Counted from the first letter of the stretch, positions 1 to 8,418 are shown. The stretch: DNA of 41,794 nt from Methanoregula sp. (GCA_026394595.1 JAPKXX010000042.1:1-41794); one strand, 5' to 3'. The notes: a model not told the origin generated them from the sequence alone. A program made the numbers and translations.

Positions 1-405
1 CCAGAGAAGTGCAAAGACGAGGTATGCGGAGAACTTAATACGCTCAGCAAAAGCCGATGTCACAATTGCCATCGTTACGGTTGCAAACACCAGCTGGAAA
101 ACCATGTATAACAGTCCGGGAATTGCCGGGCTGTACGACCCAGGTTCCATCCCGATGCCATTTAAGCCAAGGAAGTTAAGGTTACCGATGAAACCCCCGA
201 CATCCGGCCCAAAGGCAAGTGAATACCCAAGGATAACCCACTGTATGCTCACCAGTGCAAACGCTACGAACGAGAGCGTAATCATCGAGATGAAATTTTT
301 CTTACGCACGAGTCCGCCGTAGAAAAACCCGACACCCGGCGTCATCAGCATCACAAGGGCTGTTGATGCCAGGATCCAGGCTGTTGCTCCAGAATCTAAA
401 GCCAT
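1..405 (-). CDS. amt: Ammonium transporter (Amt), N-terminal part, cut by window edge
   Basis: The first 135 residues of an Amt/Mep/Rh ammonium channel are encoded; the rest lies beyond position 1. The protein opens MALDSGATAWILASTALVMLMTPGVG, and then shows GFFYGGLVRKKN, the hallmark Amt N-terminal motif, and later helices such as FQLVFATVTMAIVTSAFAERIK. The start ATG has a good ribosome site (AAGGTGA) about 6 nt upstream. The ORF track misses it because it has no stop inside the window. It is an inner-membrane channel that brings in ammonium for the neighbouring glutamine and glutamate synthases. It follows glnA on the same strand but has its own TATA box and an NrpR-type operator, so it is probably separately transcribed and induced by nitrogen limitation. 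A GlnK gene often follows amt; that would be outside the window. Confidence 0.95.
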   Translation of the reverse strand, partial: MALDSGATAWILASTALVMLMTPGVGFFYGGLVRKKNFISMITLSFVAFALVSIQWVILGYSLAFGPDVGGFIGNLNFLGLNGIGMEPGSYSPAIPGLLYMVFQLVFATVTMAIVTSAFAERIKFSAYLVFALLW

Positions 406-547
406 TTGTTTTCACCTTAATCATTATGTTTGATTGCATGCAGCGGATCAGATGAACATATCATTCAGCGATCCATGCCGGATGAAAAGTCCGGTGGATT
501 ACCTCATCTGAGTCGCACGTACAGTTTCTTACGATAAACTGTTGGAA

Positions 548-561
548 GGAAGTTGTATTCC
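548..561. promoter_or_regulatory. NrpR-type operator upstream of amt
   Basis: A perfect palindrome, GGAA-N6-TTCC (GGAAGTTGTATTCC), lies just downstream of the amt TATA box, between it and the expected transcription start. This is the operator known for NrpR, the archaeal nitrogen repressor characterised in Methanococcus maripaludis. The sequence match and position are seen directly; binding by NrpR is inferred, and no nrpR gene is in the window. Confidence 0.75.
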
Positions 562-564
562 TAT

Positions 565-574
565 ATTTATAAAA
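565..574 (-). promoter_or_regulatory. TATA box for amt
   Basis: On the minus strand the sequence reads TTTATAAATA, a strong archaeal TATA box. A start site 25-27 nt downstream would fall near 543, giving a leader of about 135 nt before the amt ATG. The NrpR-type palindrome sits between this box and that start site. Confidence 0.65.
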
Positions 575-588
575 CTATCTTTTGAACG

Positions 589-597
589 AAAAAAAAA
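589..597 (-). terminator. Oligo-T end of glnA transcript
   Basis: Nine consecutive T residues (minus strand) directly follow the glnA stop codon. Runs of T are the usual intrinsic termination signal in archaea. This supports separate transcription of glnA and amt. Confidence 0.5.
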
Positions 598-1926
598 TTA
601 GTATGATGGGAAGTACCTCTCCAGTTCCCACGGGTGTACCACAAGCCGGAACGCGTCTGTCTCCTGCTCTGTGATACGGGTCAGGGTGTCCACGATGTGG
701 TTGCCGAGTGTGGCGCAGAGGACCTGATCTTTCATTAAATATTCATGGGATTCCGTAAGACTTCCTGGCAGCATGTCGATCTTGAGTTTTTTCCGTTCCC
801 GCGGACCAAGGTGGTAGATGTTAGTGTCGGTGCTTTCAGGGGGTAAAATTTTATTCTTAATGCCATCAAGACCGGCGGCGAGCATACAGGCAAAGGTAAG
901 GTACGGATTGCACATTGGATCTGGGCTGCGGAATTCCGCACGGGTACTATTGCCACGGGCTGCAGGAACGCGAATAAGGGCAGACCGGTTGGATGTGCTC
1001 CAAGAAATATAACACGGAGCTTCGTAACCAGGAACGAGACGCTTGTACGAATTAATCGTAGGATTTGCAACACGGGTGATAGCTTTTGCATGCTTGAGCA
1101 GCCCGCCTATATAGTAAAGTGCGACATCGCTTAGCCCCTTCGGCACATCCGGATCATAAAATGCATTTTTTCCGCCTTTAGCAAGTGATCCATGGGTGTG
1201 CATACCGCTCCCATTGATCCCTGCGATTGGTTTTGCCATAAATGAAGCATGGAGTCCATGTTTCAACGCGATTGCTTTTGTGGTAAACTTCTGTGTCATC
1301 ACACGGTCTGCGGTAGTGACGGCATCACCATATTTGAAATCGATCTCATGCTGGCTGGGTGCGACTTCGTGATGCGACATCTCAATCTCAAATCCCATCT
1401 CGATAAGTGCAAGCACAATCTCGCGCCGTACGTCCTCAGCTGAGTCATTGGGTGCAAGATCAAAATAACCGCCTTGGTCAGGAAACTGCGTTGTCGGTTT
1501 CCCATCAACCAGATTAAAGAGGAAAAACTCAAGCTCCGGACCGGTATTAAAGACATATCCCATCTTGGCGGCTTCTGCCATCGTCTTTTTCAAGATATAC
1601 CGCGGGTCACCTTCAAATGGTTTATTCCCGTACGTATAGACATCACAGACAAATCTCGCTACCTTCCCCTCAGCAGTTCGCCACGGCAATACTGTATATG
1701 ACTCAGGGTCTGCCTTGAGCAGCATATCGGACTCTTCAATGCGGGTAAACCCTTCGATAGAGGATCCATCAAACCAAGTCCCGTCCGTCAATGCTTTTTC
1801 TGCCTGTGCGACAGGGATCGCAGCATTTTTTGGCTGACCCATCACGTCATTAAACTGAAGCCGGATAAATTTTACATTATCCGCTTCAATTCTCTCCAAT
1901 GTTTTTCCGATGACATCTTTTGACAT
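598..1926 (-). CDS. glnA: Glutamine synthetase type I
   Basis: Makes glutamine from glutamate, ammonium and ATP in the cytoplasm, feeding the glutamate synthase encoded next door. Visible landmarks are the N-terminal VKFIRLQFNDVMGQ, the WFDGSSIEGF loop, the metal and substrate motif GSGMHTHGS, and the NRSALIRVPAARG and EFRSPDPMCNPYLTFA blocks of GS-I. The ORF track starts at 1938 (MSSSMSKD), but I prefer the internal ATG at 1926 (MSKDVIGK, 442 residues). The TATA box at 1951-1960 places transcription start near 1930, so the 1938 ATG would lie upstream of the RNA, and the operator palindrome would overlap that codon. A site upstream of 1938 (GGGTGGA) keeps the longer form possible. Nitrogen control by NrpR is inferred. 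Confidence 0.96.
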   Translation of the reverse strand: MSKDVIGKTLERIEADNVKFIRLQFNDVMGQPKNAAIPVAQAEKALTDGTWFDGSSIEGFTRIEESDMLLKADPESYTVLPWRTAEGKVARFVCDVYTYGNKPFEGDPRYILKKTMAEAAKMGYVFNTGPELEFFLFNLVDGKPTTQFPDQGGYFDLAPNDSAEDVRREIVLALIEMGFEIEMSHHEVAPSQHEIDFKYGDAVTTADRVMTQKFTTKAIALKHGLHASFMAKPIAGINGSGMHTHGSLAKGGKNAFYDPDVPKGLSDVALYYIGGLLKHAKAITRVANPTINSYKRLVPGYEAPCYISWSTSNRSALIRVPAARGNSTRAEFRSPDPMCNPYLTFACMLAAGLDGIKNKILPPESTDTNIYHLGPRERKKLKIDMLPGSLTESHEYLMKDQVLCATLGNHIVDTLTRITEQETDAFRLVVHPWELERYFPSY

Positions 1927-1929
1927 ACT

Positions 1930-1943
1930 GGAAGACATGTTCC
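1930..1943. promoter_or_regulatory. NrpR-type operator in the glnA promoter
   Basis: A second perfect GGAA-N6-TTCC palindrome (minus strand GGAACATGTCTTCC) lies 7 nt downstream of the glnA TATA box, in the same arrangement as at amt. It covers the upstream candidate start codon of glnA, which argues for translation from 1926. It also lies only 8 bp from the region that may serve as TATA box for the divergent glutamate synthase operon, so one site might control both directions. That last point is inference. Confidence 0.75.
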
Positions 1944-1950
1944 ACCCAAT

Positions 1951-1960
1951 TATATTTATA
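1951..1960 (-). promoter_or_regulatory. TATA box for glnA, possibly shared by the divergent operon
   Basis: The minus strand reads TATAAATATA, an archaeal TATA box for glnA. The AT-rich block is near symmetrical (plus strand TATATTTATA) and is the best TATA candidate for the plus-strand glutamate synthase operon too, which would start near 1985. No separate better box was seen between here and 2027. Confidence 0.6.
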
Positions 1961-2026
1961 CTTATTGAGCATACCTAATTCATCGGTTACTCAATACGTA
2001 CTGATAATTCGACTCCGTGATTTAAT

Positions 2027-3079
2027 ATGTGTGGCATTATAGGTGTAATTGACAGGCGCCGCCAGTGCATGGATGGCAGCAAGATCAAGGAGGCTCTCTC
2101 GATGATGAACGAACGGGGGAGTGGGGAGGGAGCCGGGTATGTCGCTTACGGTATTTACCCGGAATATAAGGACTATTATGCCCTGCATGTGTTTTTTGAC
2201 AATATAAGGGAGAACAAGGGGGCGCTTGATGCGGAGCTGGATAAATGGGGGACGATTGTACATGATGAGCAGATCAAAACATACGAGCAACCCAACATCA
2301 GGAAAGTTCACACACCCTGGCGGTATTTCTTCCGCCCCGACCGCAGTCTGATGCCCAAGAGTATTACGCCTGATGAAGACATTGTGACCCACCTTGTGAT
2401 GAAGGTGAACACGGCAAAAAATGGGACGCTTATTTTTTCATCAGGGAAAAATCTCGGGGTCTTCAAGGCAGCCGGCTGGCCAGACGATGTGGCGAACTTC
2501 TACCGAATAGAGGACTACAAGGGTTACCTGTGGCTTGCACACAACCGTTATCCCACAAATACCCCTGGCTGGTGGGGCGGGGCGCATCCGTTCAACCTCC
2601 TGAACTGGAGCGTTGTCCATAACGGGGAAATCACGTCGTATGGTACGAATCGCCGCTTTATCGAGAGCTACGGGTATCAGTGCACAATGTACACTGATAC
2701 CGAAGTTGTTGCGTATCTTTTTGACCTGCTAGTAAGAAAGCATGGGCTCTCTGAAAAGATGGCGGTGCGGGCACTTGCGCCGCCATTCTGGGAGGAGATC
2801 GATGCGATGCCGGAAAAGCAGCGGGAGCTTAATCGTGCCATCCGACTTGCGTATGGATCTGCACTCATGAACGGGCCGTTTGCGATCTGTGTGGCAAACG
2901 ATCACTCGCTGGTCGGGTTTACTGACCGTATCAAGCTGCGGCCGCTTGTCAGTGGCGAGCTCGGTGATCGCCTCTATATCTCCAGCGAGGAAGCGGCTAT
3001 TCGCCGAATCGAACCTGATGTACAGGATATCAGGATGCCCAAGGCGGGTGACCCGGTGGTCGGAAAGGTGTACGCATGA
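2027..3079 (+). CDS. gltB1: Glutamate synthase, glutamine amidotransferase subunit
   Basis: A class II (Ntn-type) glutamine amidotransferase of 350 residues that hydrolyses glutamine and passes ammonia to the synthase subunit. It opens MCGIIGVID, so Cys2 becomes the N-terminal nucleophile after methionine removal. Further family motifs are HNRYPTNTPGWWGGAHPF and SVVHNGEITSYGTN. In bacteria this is the N-terminal domain of the large GltB chain; here, as in many archaea, it is a separate protein. It is the first gene of an operon and overlaps the next by 4 nt (ATGA). It is divergent from glnA, with about 100 bp between them that carry the promoter and operator described above. The ribosome site is weak. 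Confidence 0.92.
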   Translation: MCGIIGVIDRRRQCMDGSKIKEALSMMNERGSGEGAGYVAYGIYPEYKDYYALHVFFDNIRENKGALDAELDKWGTIVHDEQIKTYEQPNIRKVHTPWRYFFRPDRSLMPKSITPDEDIVTHLVMKVNTAKNGTLIFSSGKNLGVFKAAGWPDDVANFYRIEDYKGYLWLAHNRYPTNTPGWWGGAHPFNLLNWSVVHNGEITSYGTNRRFIESYGYQCTMYTDTEVVAYLFDLLVRKHGLSEKMAVRALAPPFWEEIDAMPEKQRELNRAIRLAYGSALMNGPFAICVANDHSLVGFTDRIKLRPLVSGELGDRLYISSEEAAIRRIEPDVQDIRMPKAGDPVVGKVYA

Positions 3080-4587
3080 CAATTGGCAGCATTCCAATGA
3101 GGTTCAAGGTAGATATTGACCGCGACCGGTGCATGCTCTGTGGCAGGTGTGAGGAGAATTGCTCCTATGGCGTATACCGGAAAGATGGCGACAGTATCCA
3201 CATAAATTCCCGCAACTGCGTCGCCTGTCACCGCTGCCTTGCTTTCTGCCCCCGTGATGCGATTGATATTACCGAAAAGCCGACCGATTACCGCAGCCAC
3301 CCGCTCTGGACCCGGGAGGTGCGTGAGGCGATCTTCAACCAGGCAAAAACCGGCAAGATCATCTTATCAGGCATGGGCAATGCGATGCCCTATCCTGTCA
3401 TTTTCGACCGGCTCGTGCTTGATGCCTGCCAAGTAACCAATCCATCCATCGACCCGCTGCGCGAACCAATGGAACTACGGACACATATCGGGAAAAAACC
3501 GGCACAGCTTTCGCTTAAAGAGTCCTCTTCCGGGGATGTTGAGCTCCTGACTAAACTGACTCCGAACCTCCAGATCGAGACTCCCATCATGGTCGCGCAT
3601 ATGAGCTACGGGGCGATCAGCCTGAACGCGCAGCTCTCGCTTGCAAAAGCAGTGAGCCGGATTGGGACATTCATGGGGACAGGGGAAGGAGGGCTCCACG
3701 AAGCACTCTACCCGTACCAGAAGCATATGATCGTGCAGGTGGCATCGGGCAGGTTCGGTGTAGATATAAATTATCTTGAACGAGGAGCGGCAATCGAGAT
3801 CAAGATCGGGCAGGGAGCAAAGCCGGGGATCGGCGGGCACCTGCCCGGAGAGAAGGTATGCGCCGATATCTCATGCACACGGATGATACCGGAGGGAAGC
3901 GATGCGATCAGCCCCGCACCACACCACGACATCTACAGCATTGAGGATCTCAAACAGCTTGTCAGGAGCCTGAAAGAAGCGACTGAATGGAAAAAACCGG
4001 TGTTTGTCAAGATTGCTGCGGTGCATAACTCCGCTGCGATTGCCGCGGGTATCGCCCGCTCTTCAGCGGATGCTGTCGTAATTGACGGGTTTCGTGGCGG
4101 TACCGGAGCGGCCCCCCGTGTGTTCCGCGACCATGTTGGCATCCCCATCGAAGCAGCGGTCGCAAGTGTGGATGCGAAACTCCGCCAGCAAGGGATCAGG
4201 AACGAGGTCTCGATTATTGCAAGCGGTGGTATCCGTCAGAGCGCCGATGTTGCAAAGGCGATTGCACTCGGTGCGGATGCGGTATATATCGGCACTTCCG
4301 CACTCGTTGCGATGGGTTGCAGGGTCTGCGGCACCTGTTACCGGGGCCTCTGCGCATGGGGAATTGCTACCCAGCGCCCTGACCTTGTAGCACGGCTCAA
4401 CCCTGATGAGGCGTCGGTTCAGGTTGAGAATCTTATCCAAGGCTGGACACTGGAACTGGCTGAGCTGATGGGCGCCGCCGGCATCAACAGCATAGAGAGC
4501 CTGCGGGGAAACCGTGACCGTCTCAGGGGTTACATGCTGGATGAAGCGCTGATGAATGTGCTTGATGTGAAATCTGTCGGGGCTTGA
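3076..4587 (+). CDS. gltB2: Glutamate synthase, ferredoxin/FMN synthase subunit
   Basis: The catalytic synthase subunit (503 residues), which reduces the 2-iminoglutarate formed from 2-oxoglutarate and ammonia. Residues about 10-65 hold a two-cluster 4Fe-4S ferredoxin domain (CMLCGRCEENCSYG and CVACHRCLAFCP). The rest is the FMN-binding TIM barrel of glutamate synthase: MSYGAISLNAQ, GTGEGG, KIGQGAKPGIGGHLPG, DGFRGGTGAAPRVF. Near the C-terminus, CRVCGTCYRGLC matches the 3Fe-4S cluster site of the family. The start overlaps gltB1 by 4 nt; a second methionine 7 residues in (MRFKVDIDRDRCMLC) is an alternative start. It would need electrons from a partner, and the FrhB-like protein two genes downstream is the obvious candidate. 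Confidence 0.94.
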   Translation: MTIGSIPMRFKVDIDRDRCMLCGRCEENCSYGVYRKDGDSIHINSRNCVACHRCLAFCPRDAIDITEKPTDYRSHPLWTREVREAIFNQAKTGKIILSGMGNAMPYPVIFDRLVLDACQVTNPSIDPLREPMELRTHIGKKPAQLSLKESSSGDVELLTKLTPNLQIETPIMVAHMSYGAISLNAQLSLAKAVSRIGTFMGTGEGGLHEALYPYQKHMIVQVASGRFGVDINYLERGAAIEIKIGQGAKPGIGGHLPGEKVCADISCTRMIPEGSDAISPAPHHDIYSIEDLKQLVRSLKEATEWKKPVFVKIAAVHNSAAIAAGIARSSADAVVIDGFRGGTGAAPRVFRDHVGIPIEAAVASVDAKLRQQGIRNEVSIIASGGIRQSADVAKAIALGADAVYIGTSALVAMGCRVCGTCYRGLCAWGIATQRPDLVARLNPDEASVQVENLIQGWTLELAELMGAAGINSIESLRGNRDRLRGYMLDEALMNVLDVKSVGA

Positions 4588-4591
4588 TCTG

Positions 4592-5338
4592 ATGGCGAAA
4601 TCGGTGCGCATCGATGCAAGGGAGATCCACTATACCCCACTCAACCAGATGATCCGCAGAGCGGTCGCCGATGGTGTAACCGAGATTGTGATCGATAATG
4701 TGCTCGGTCAGCGGTTTATTGCCGATGGTTTGCGGGGAGATGCAGTTACCATCACGGTAAACGGCGTCCCCGGGGGAGACCTCGGTATGTTCATGAGTGG
4801 CCCCACGTTAATTGTCCATGGCAATGCAGATCACGCCCCGGGTAACACCATGGACCGGGGTTGCATTGTGATTCATGGAAGCGCAGGTGATGCTGTTGCC
4901 CACAGCATGCGGGGCGGGAGGGTGTATGTGCGGGATGATATCGGGTACCGCGGCGGTATCCACATGAAGCAATACATGGATAAACGCCCGGTCCTGGTTG
5001 TTGGAGGATCAGCCCGTGCATTTGTGGGGGAGTACATGGCGGGGGGACTCCTTGTTGTGCTTGGACTCAGTGGCATACCCCCCCTTTCGGAGCGCGGTGT
5101 CGGCAGTGGAATACATGGCGGAGAGATCTATGTGCGCGGAAACGTTCCTGACAACATATTGGGTGTTGGGGCAAAACAGAACCCGGCAACCGATGAAGAA
5201 AAGCATAAGATCGCACCGGTAATCAAAGACTTTGCATCTAAATTCACACTCGATCCCGCCCCCCTGTTGGCATCTGACTACACGCGGATCGTGCCTGCAA
5301 GCGCCCGCCCGTTTGCAAACAAGTATACCTGGGAGTGA
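4592..5338 (+). CDS. gltB3: Glutamate synthase, GXGXG-domain subunit
   Basis: A 248-residue protein made mostly of the right-handed beta-helix GXGXG repeat domain, seen in GNADHAPGNTMDRGCIVIHGSAGD, MRGGRVYVRDDIGYRGGIHMK and YMAGGLLVVLGLSG. In bacterial GltB this domain is the C-terminal structural part; here it is a separate subunit. The same fold occurs in formylmethanofuran dehydrogenase subunit C, but position directly after the synthase gene (4-nt gap) makes glutamate synthase the better call. A GGGG stretch about 9 nt upstream of the ATG may serve as ribosome site. Confidence 0.88.
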   Translation: MAKSVRIDAREIHYTPLNQMIRRAVADGVTEIVIDNVLGQRFIADGLRGDAVTITVNGVPGGDLGMFMSGPTLIVHGNADHAPGNTMDRGCIVIHGSAGDAVAHSMRGGRVYVRDDIGYRGGIHMKQYMDKRPVLVVGGSARAFVGEYMAGGLLVVLGLSGIPPLSERGVGSGIHGGEIYVRGNVPDNILGVGAKQNPATDEEKHKIAPVIKDFASKFTLDPAPLLASDYTRIVPASARPFANKYTWE

Positions 5339-5343
5339 ATACC

Positions 5344-6384
5344 ATGGCAGAAAAGAGTTACCTTGATCTGAAATCAGAAGTCTGGGATCCAGGACGGTGT
5401 TCCGGTTGTGGTGCGTGTATTGCGGTCTGCCCTGCCGACGCACTCTTTTTTGAAGAGGGTGAGATGGTCACAAGCCCGAAAAGCAACGGTTACTGCAAGC
5501 AGGTGACGGATGGCGTACTTTGCGGTGCATGCTATGAAGTCTGCCCGCGGGAGGGTGACCAACCCTCTGACACCCTTGGGGAGTACCTTAATCTTATCGC
5601 AGCAAAGGCGGCATTTGATGTACCGCGCCGTCAGACCGGGGGCGCAGTCACTGCGATTCTCACAAATGCCCTTGATGAGGGACTCATCGATGCCGTTGTA
5701 ACCGTGACCGAGGACCGATGGACGCAAAAACCCAGATCGGTTGTCATCACGAAATCTGAGGTGCTCATCCACGAAGCAGGGAGCCGGTACAGCTGGTGGG
5801 TGCCATTGCTTTCCTCCCTCAAAAATGCAGTTATCGATAAAAAGTACCGCAGGATAGCGATCGTTGGTGTGCCATGTGTTGTCCAGGCAATCGCCCGCAT
5901 GCGTGCTTCGAACAACGACCTGATCAAGCCCTATGCTACATCGATCCGTCTTATCATCGGGTTGTTCTGCACCGAGACTTTTGATTATGCTTCGCTTGTA
6001 CTGGGAAAACTAAAAAGCGAGAAGAAGATTGATCCCACACAGATCAAAAAAATGGATGTCAGGGGTAAGCTGGAGATCCTGATGCAAAACGGAGAAAAAG
6101 CATCTCTTTCTCTGAAGGAGCTAGAATCATGCGTGCGGAAAGGATGTCACCTATGTACCGATCTGACATCATTGCTTTCCGACATATCAGCAGGCTCAGT
6201 GGGAAGTCCCGCCGGATCCACTACGCTTATTATCCGCACTTCGACTGGTAGCAGCTTTGTCGATAATGCCGTGCAGAATAACAAACTCATAATTACCGGT
6301 GGGGTTGACAAAGGGGAGATCGAGAAGCTCGCAAGGACCAAGATCGAGAAAAATAGTAAGAACCAGTATAAGGTGATTAGGTAA
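5344..6384 (+). CDS. FrhB/FpoF-like F420 oxidoreductase subunit, probable electron entry for glutamate synthase
   Basis: A 346-residue member of the coenzyme F420 hydrogenase/dehydrogenase beta-subunit family, which use FAD and iron-sulfur clusters to exchange electrons with F420. Two 4Fe-4S motifs lie at the N-terminus (CSGCGACIAVCP and CGACYEVCP). Next come the family blocks GGAVTAILTNALDEGLIDAVV, GVPCVVQAIARM and GLFCTETFDY, and the late cysteines CVRKGCHLC. The ORF track begins at a GTG (5335), but the ATG at 5344 has GGGAGTGA about 6 nt upstream and is preferred. It ends the glutamate synthase operon, only 5 nt after gltB3. I infer that it delivers electrons from reduced F420 to the FMN/Fe-S synthase, in place of NADPH (GltD) or free ferredoxin. 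A separate F420 enzyme is the alternative. Confidence 0.87.
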   Translation: MAEKSYLDLKSEVWDPGRCSGCGACIAVCPADALFFEEGEMVTSPKSNGYCKQVTDGVLCGACYEVCPREGDQPSDTLGEYLNLIAAKAAFDVPRRQTGGAVTAILTNALDEGLIDAVVTVTEDRWTQKPRSVVITKSEVLIHEAGSRYSWWVPLLSSLKNAVIDKKYRRIAIVGVPCVVQAIARMRASNNDLIKPYATSIRLIIGLFCTETFDYASLVLGKLKSEKKIDPTQIKKMDVRGKLEILMQNGEKASLSLKELESCVRKGCHLCTDLTSLLSDISAGSVGSPAGSTTLIIRTSTGSSFVDNAVQNNKLIITGGVDKGEIEKLARTKIEKNSKNQYKVIR

Positions 6385-6517
6385 AACCGGAACTCAATAT
6401 TAAGGAGAGGGGAATACCTGTCTTCAGCAAATATATTCTTTGGAAATCATCTGTACACCGTCCCTGTCTTCTGGTCAGGCATCGTTAAAATTGGTATAAT
6501 TCTCTCAATAACCTTCA

Positions 6518-7885
6518 TTATTTTCTCCGATGGACCCGCGTCAGCGGTGAGCAGCGCTCAAAGAACATCGCGATGAACTGGGCGAATTGTTCCTGCCAGC
6601 AGCCTGCCCCCTCCTCCACCCGCCAGCCATTAGTAAGCGACTGACGGATATGTTTGCCGAGGCTTACATTGAGGAGGGAGGGGGATGCGAGCAGACTTTT
6701 TGCCGTTGTAAACTCCCGTGAGACCTCCATCTCATACCGTCCGTTTTCAATATAGGGGCCGGGATATGTGGAACCGAGATGTTTTTCACGGAACTTCTCG
6801 GCGTTTGTACGATTCCAGAGTGGGGGTCCCATATGCCGGCGGATCCGCGGAAGTTCGGAAACGAGGAGTTCAAAAAGGAGCATACAACGATCGGGTTCCA
6901 TCCGGTAATGGGCGTGGTGCACCGTAAAACCATTTCGTTCGAGGTGCTCGCAGATCGAAACGACGCTCCGCTTCAGCTGGGGAACGACAATCTCCTCTAT
7001 ATAAGGCGGTGTTTCAAAGGTAACGGCAAACAGTGAGGCACATCGTTGTTCGAGAAGTGTTGCGAGTTCATCTTGTGTGATCAGCCGCGGTTCCGGCAAC
7101 ACAAAGAACATCTCGGATGGTTTTTCGAGGTATCCACGCGCCAGCTCGATAAACTCCACCATCCTGTCTAAAGATACCGCTGCCGCAACGTTACGTTTCG
7201 GGTCTACCGGATCGATCACGATCAGGCATTCGTTAAATGTTTTTGCCGCGTGGTGCTCAATATCTATAATTGTTCCCGGCCGCCACTCGGCAGCTGCTTT
7301 CAGTAAAGGAATAAAACCCCCGTAGTGCAGCACCAGAAGTTCGCACAGGTATCCGGAGAACCCCTCAGTCATTTGATCGGAACCATAGATCCCGCCTGTC
7401 TTTGCAAACTGTTTCAGGAGAAGGACATCATCAATGAACCCGTCAATCTTGTCGGTGATATACCGGGTATGGAACGGTGTTCGGTCAACAGCGCTCTGGA
7501 TTGTCGTAGCGCTCGCTACCTCATAACAGGGTACAATATCCACATCAATTCCGTCAATAGAGGCATAAATGTACGGGTGCTCGGCATACTTCTCAAAGAA
7601 CCTGTCAGTAAACTGCGCAGCGATACGGCGTGCCAGTGCCATTCCCTGCTCCTCCAGAGCTTCGCGGGAGAGAGATGGATGAAAGAGAAGAAAGATATCG
7701 ATATCATGTTCGCCGCTCACCCAGGTGTTGCGTGCTATGGAGCCCACCACCATTCCCTGTGCCTGTCCAATCGCTGCGATAGCATTGAGTATCAGCCGGG
7801 CAACACCGCAAATCTGATCCCGTTCCTTTCCCTTGGGACGGATGCGGGAAAGTATCTTGTTTTCAAGTGGGGTTCTTTTTACCAT
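6518..7885 (-). CDS. cca: Archaeal (class I) CCA-adding tRNA nucleotidyltransferase
   Basis: Adds or repairs the 3' CCA of tRNAs without a nucleic acid template. The 455-residue length fits archaeal enzymes. Near residue 47 the signature GSIARNTWVSGEHDIDIF gives the nucleotidyltransferase GS motif and the two catalytic aspartates, and a further carboxylate comes from GIDVDIVPCY. The protein runs on through the central and tail domains without disruption. Its start lies inside the end of the RNA ligase-like gene upstream (7-nt overlap), so the two are one transcription unit. It converges with the glutamate synthase operon across a 133-bp gap in which I see no gene. Confidence 0.95.
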   Translation of the reverse strand: MVKRTPLENKILSRIRPKGKERDQICGVARLILNAIAAIGQAQGMVVGSIARNTWVSGEHDIDIFLLFHPSLSREALEEQGMALARRIAAQFTDRFFEKYAEHPYIYASIDGIDVDIVPCYEVASATTIQSAVDRTPFHTRYITDKIDGFIDDVLLLKQFAKTGGIYGSDQMTEGFSGYLCELLVLHYGGFIPLLKAAAEWRPGTIIDIEHHAAKTFNECLIVIDPVDPKRNVAAAVSLDRMVEFIELARGYLEKPSEMFFVLPEPRLITQDELATLLEQRCASLFAVTFETPPYIEEIVVPQLKRSVVSICEHLERNGFTVHHAHYRMEPDRCMLLFELLVSELPRIRRHMGPPLWNRTNAEKFREKHLGSTYPGPYIENGRYEMEVSREFTTAKSLLASPSLLNVSLGKHIRQSLTNGWRVEEGAGCWQEQFAQFIAMFFERCSPLTRVHRRK

Positions 7886-8418
7886 GCGACCTCCAGCAGA
7901 TCTTCATAAACAGGCCCCTGTGGGGTAAGTGTACTCTCCTTCAGTTTCATGCCGGTTATTAAACAGTCCCCATAGGTACTGGTGCTGATAGCGTTTAATG
8001 CCTTAAAAAGCGAGGGATCGAACCGTTTTACTCGTGCGATAGTAGCATGAGGAGTAAACCTGCGCCCCTCCCGTGTAAATCCAAGGGGAGAGAGTGCGTC
8101 CTCCACAAGTCGAAGGAGTTGTGATCCCTGCCCCCCATCTTCCAACGCGCACCAGACCGTGAACGGACGGCGGGGGTTGTTGACGGTAATTGCGCCTGCT
8201 TTCACAGAAAATGGTTTGAATGCGATTGATGCGAGCGCGCTCTTCACGTGAGGGATTTTTTCATTATCGACTTCATCCAGAAATTTTACGGTGATATGGA
8301 TATTTTCTGGTTCAACCCATGTCATACGGGCGTTGCACTGCTTCAGCATTTCCTGGGCCGCGCCAAGTTGAGCCCTGATCTCATCGGAAAGCTCGAGTGC
8401 AACAAAAGCCCTGACCAT
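7879..8418 (-). CDS. thpR: RNA 2',3'-cyclic phosphodiesterase (2'-5' RNA ligase family)
   Basis: A 2H phosphoesterase of the LigT/ThpR family, acting on 2',3'-cyclic phosphate RNA ends. The two catalytic HxT/S-x motifs are clear: HITVKF near residue 43 and HATIARV near residue 128. The ORF track begins at 8454, but family proteins start directly with the first beta strand (MVRAFVALELSDE), so I place the start at 8418, giving 179 residues. It overlaps cca by 7 nt on the same strand, which fits an RNA processing pair. Confidence 0.9.
   Translation of the reverse strand: MVRAFVALELSDEIRAQLGAAQEMLKQCNARMTWVEPENIHITVKFLDEVDNEKIPHVKSALASIAFKPFSVKAGAITVNNPRRPFTVWCALEDGGQGSQLLRLVEDALSPLGFTREGRRFTPHATIARVKRFDPSLFKALNAISTSTYGDCLITGMKLKESTLTPQGPVYEDLLEVAW

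Noticed and set aside
4592-5338. Formylmethanofuran dehydrogenase subunit C
   Set aside because: Same GXGXG fold, but it sits between the glutamate synthase subunit and its electron partner, with no other fwd/fmd gene nearby.
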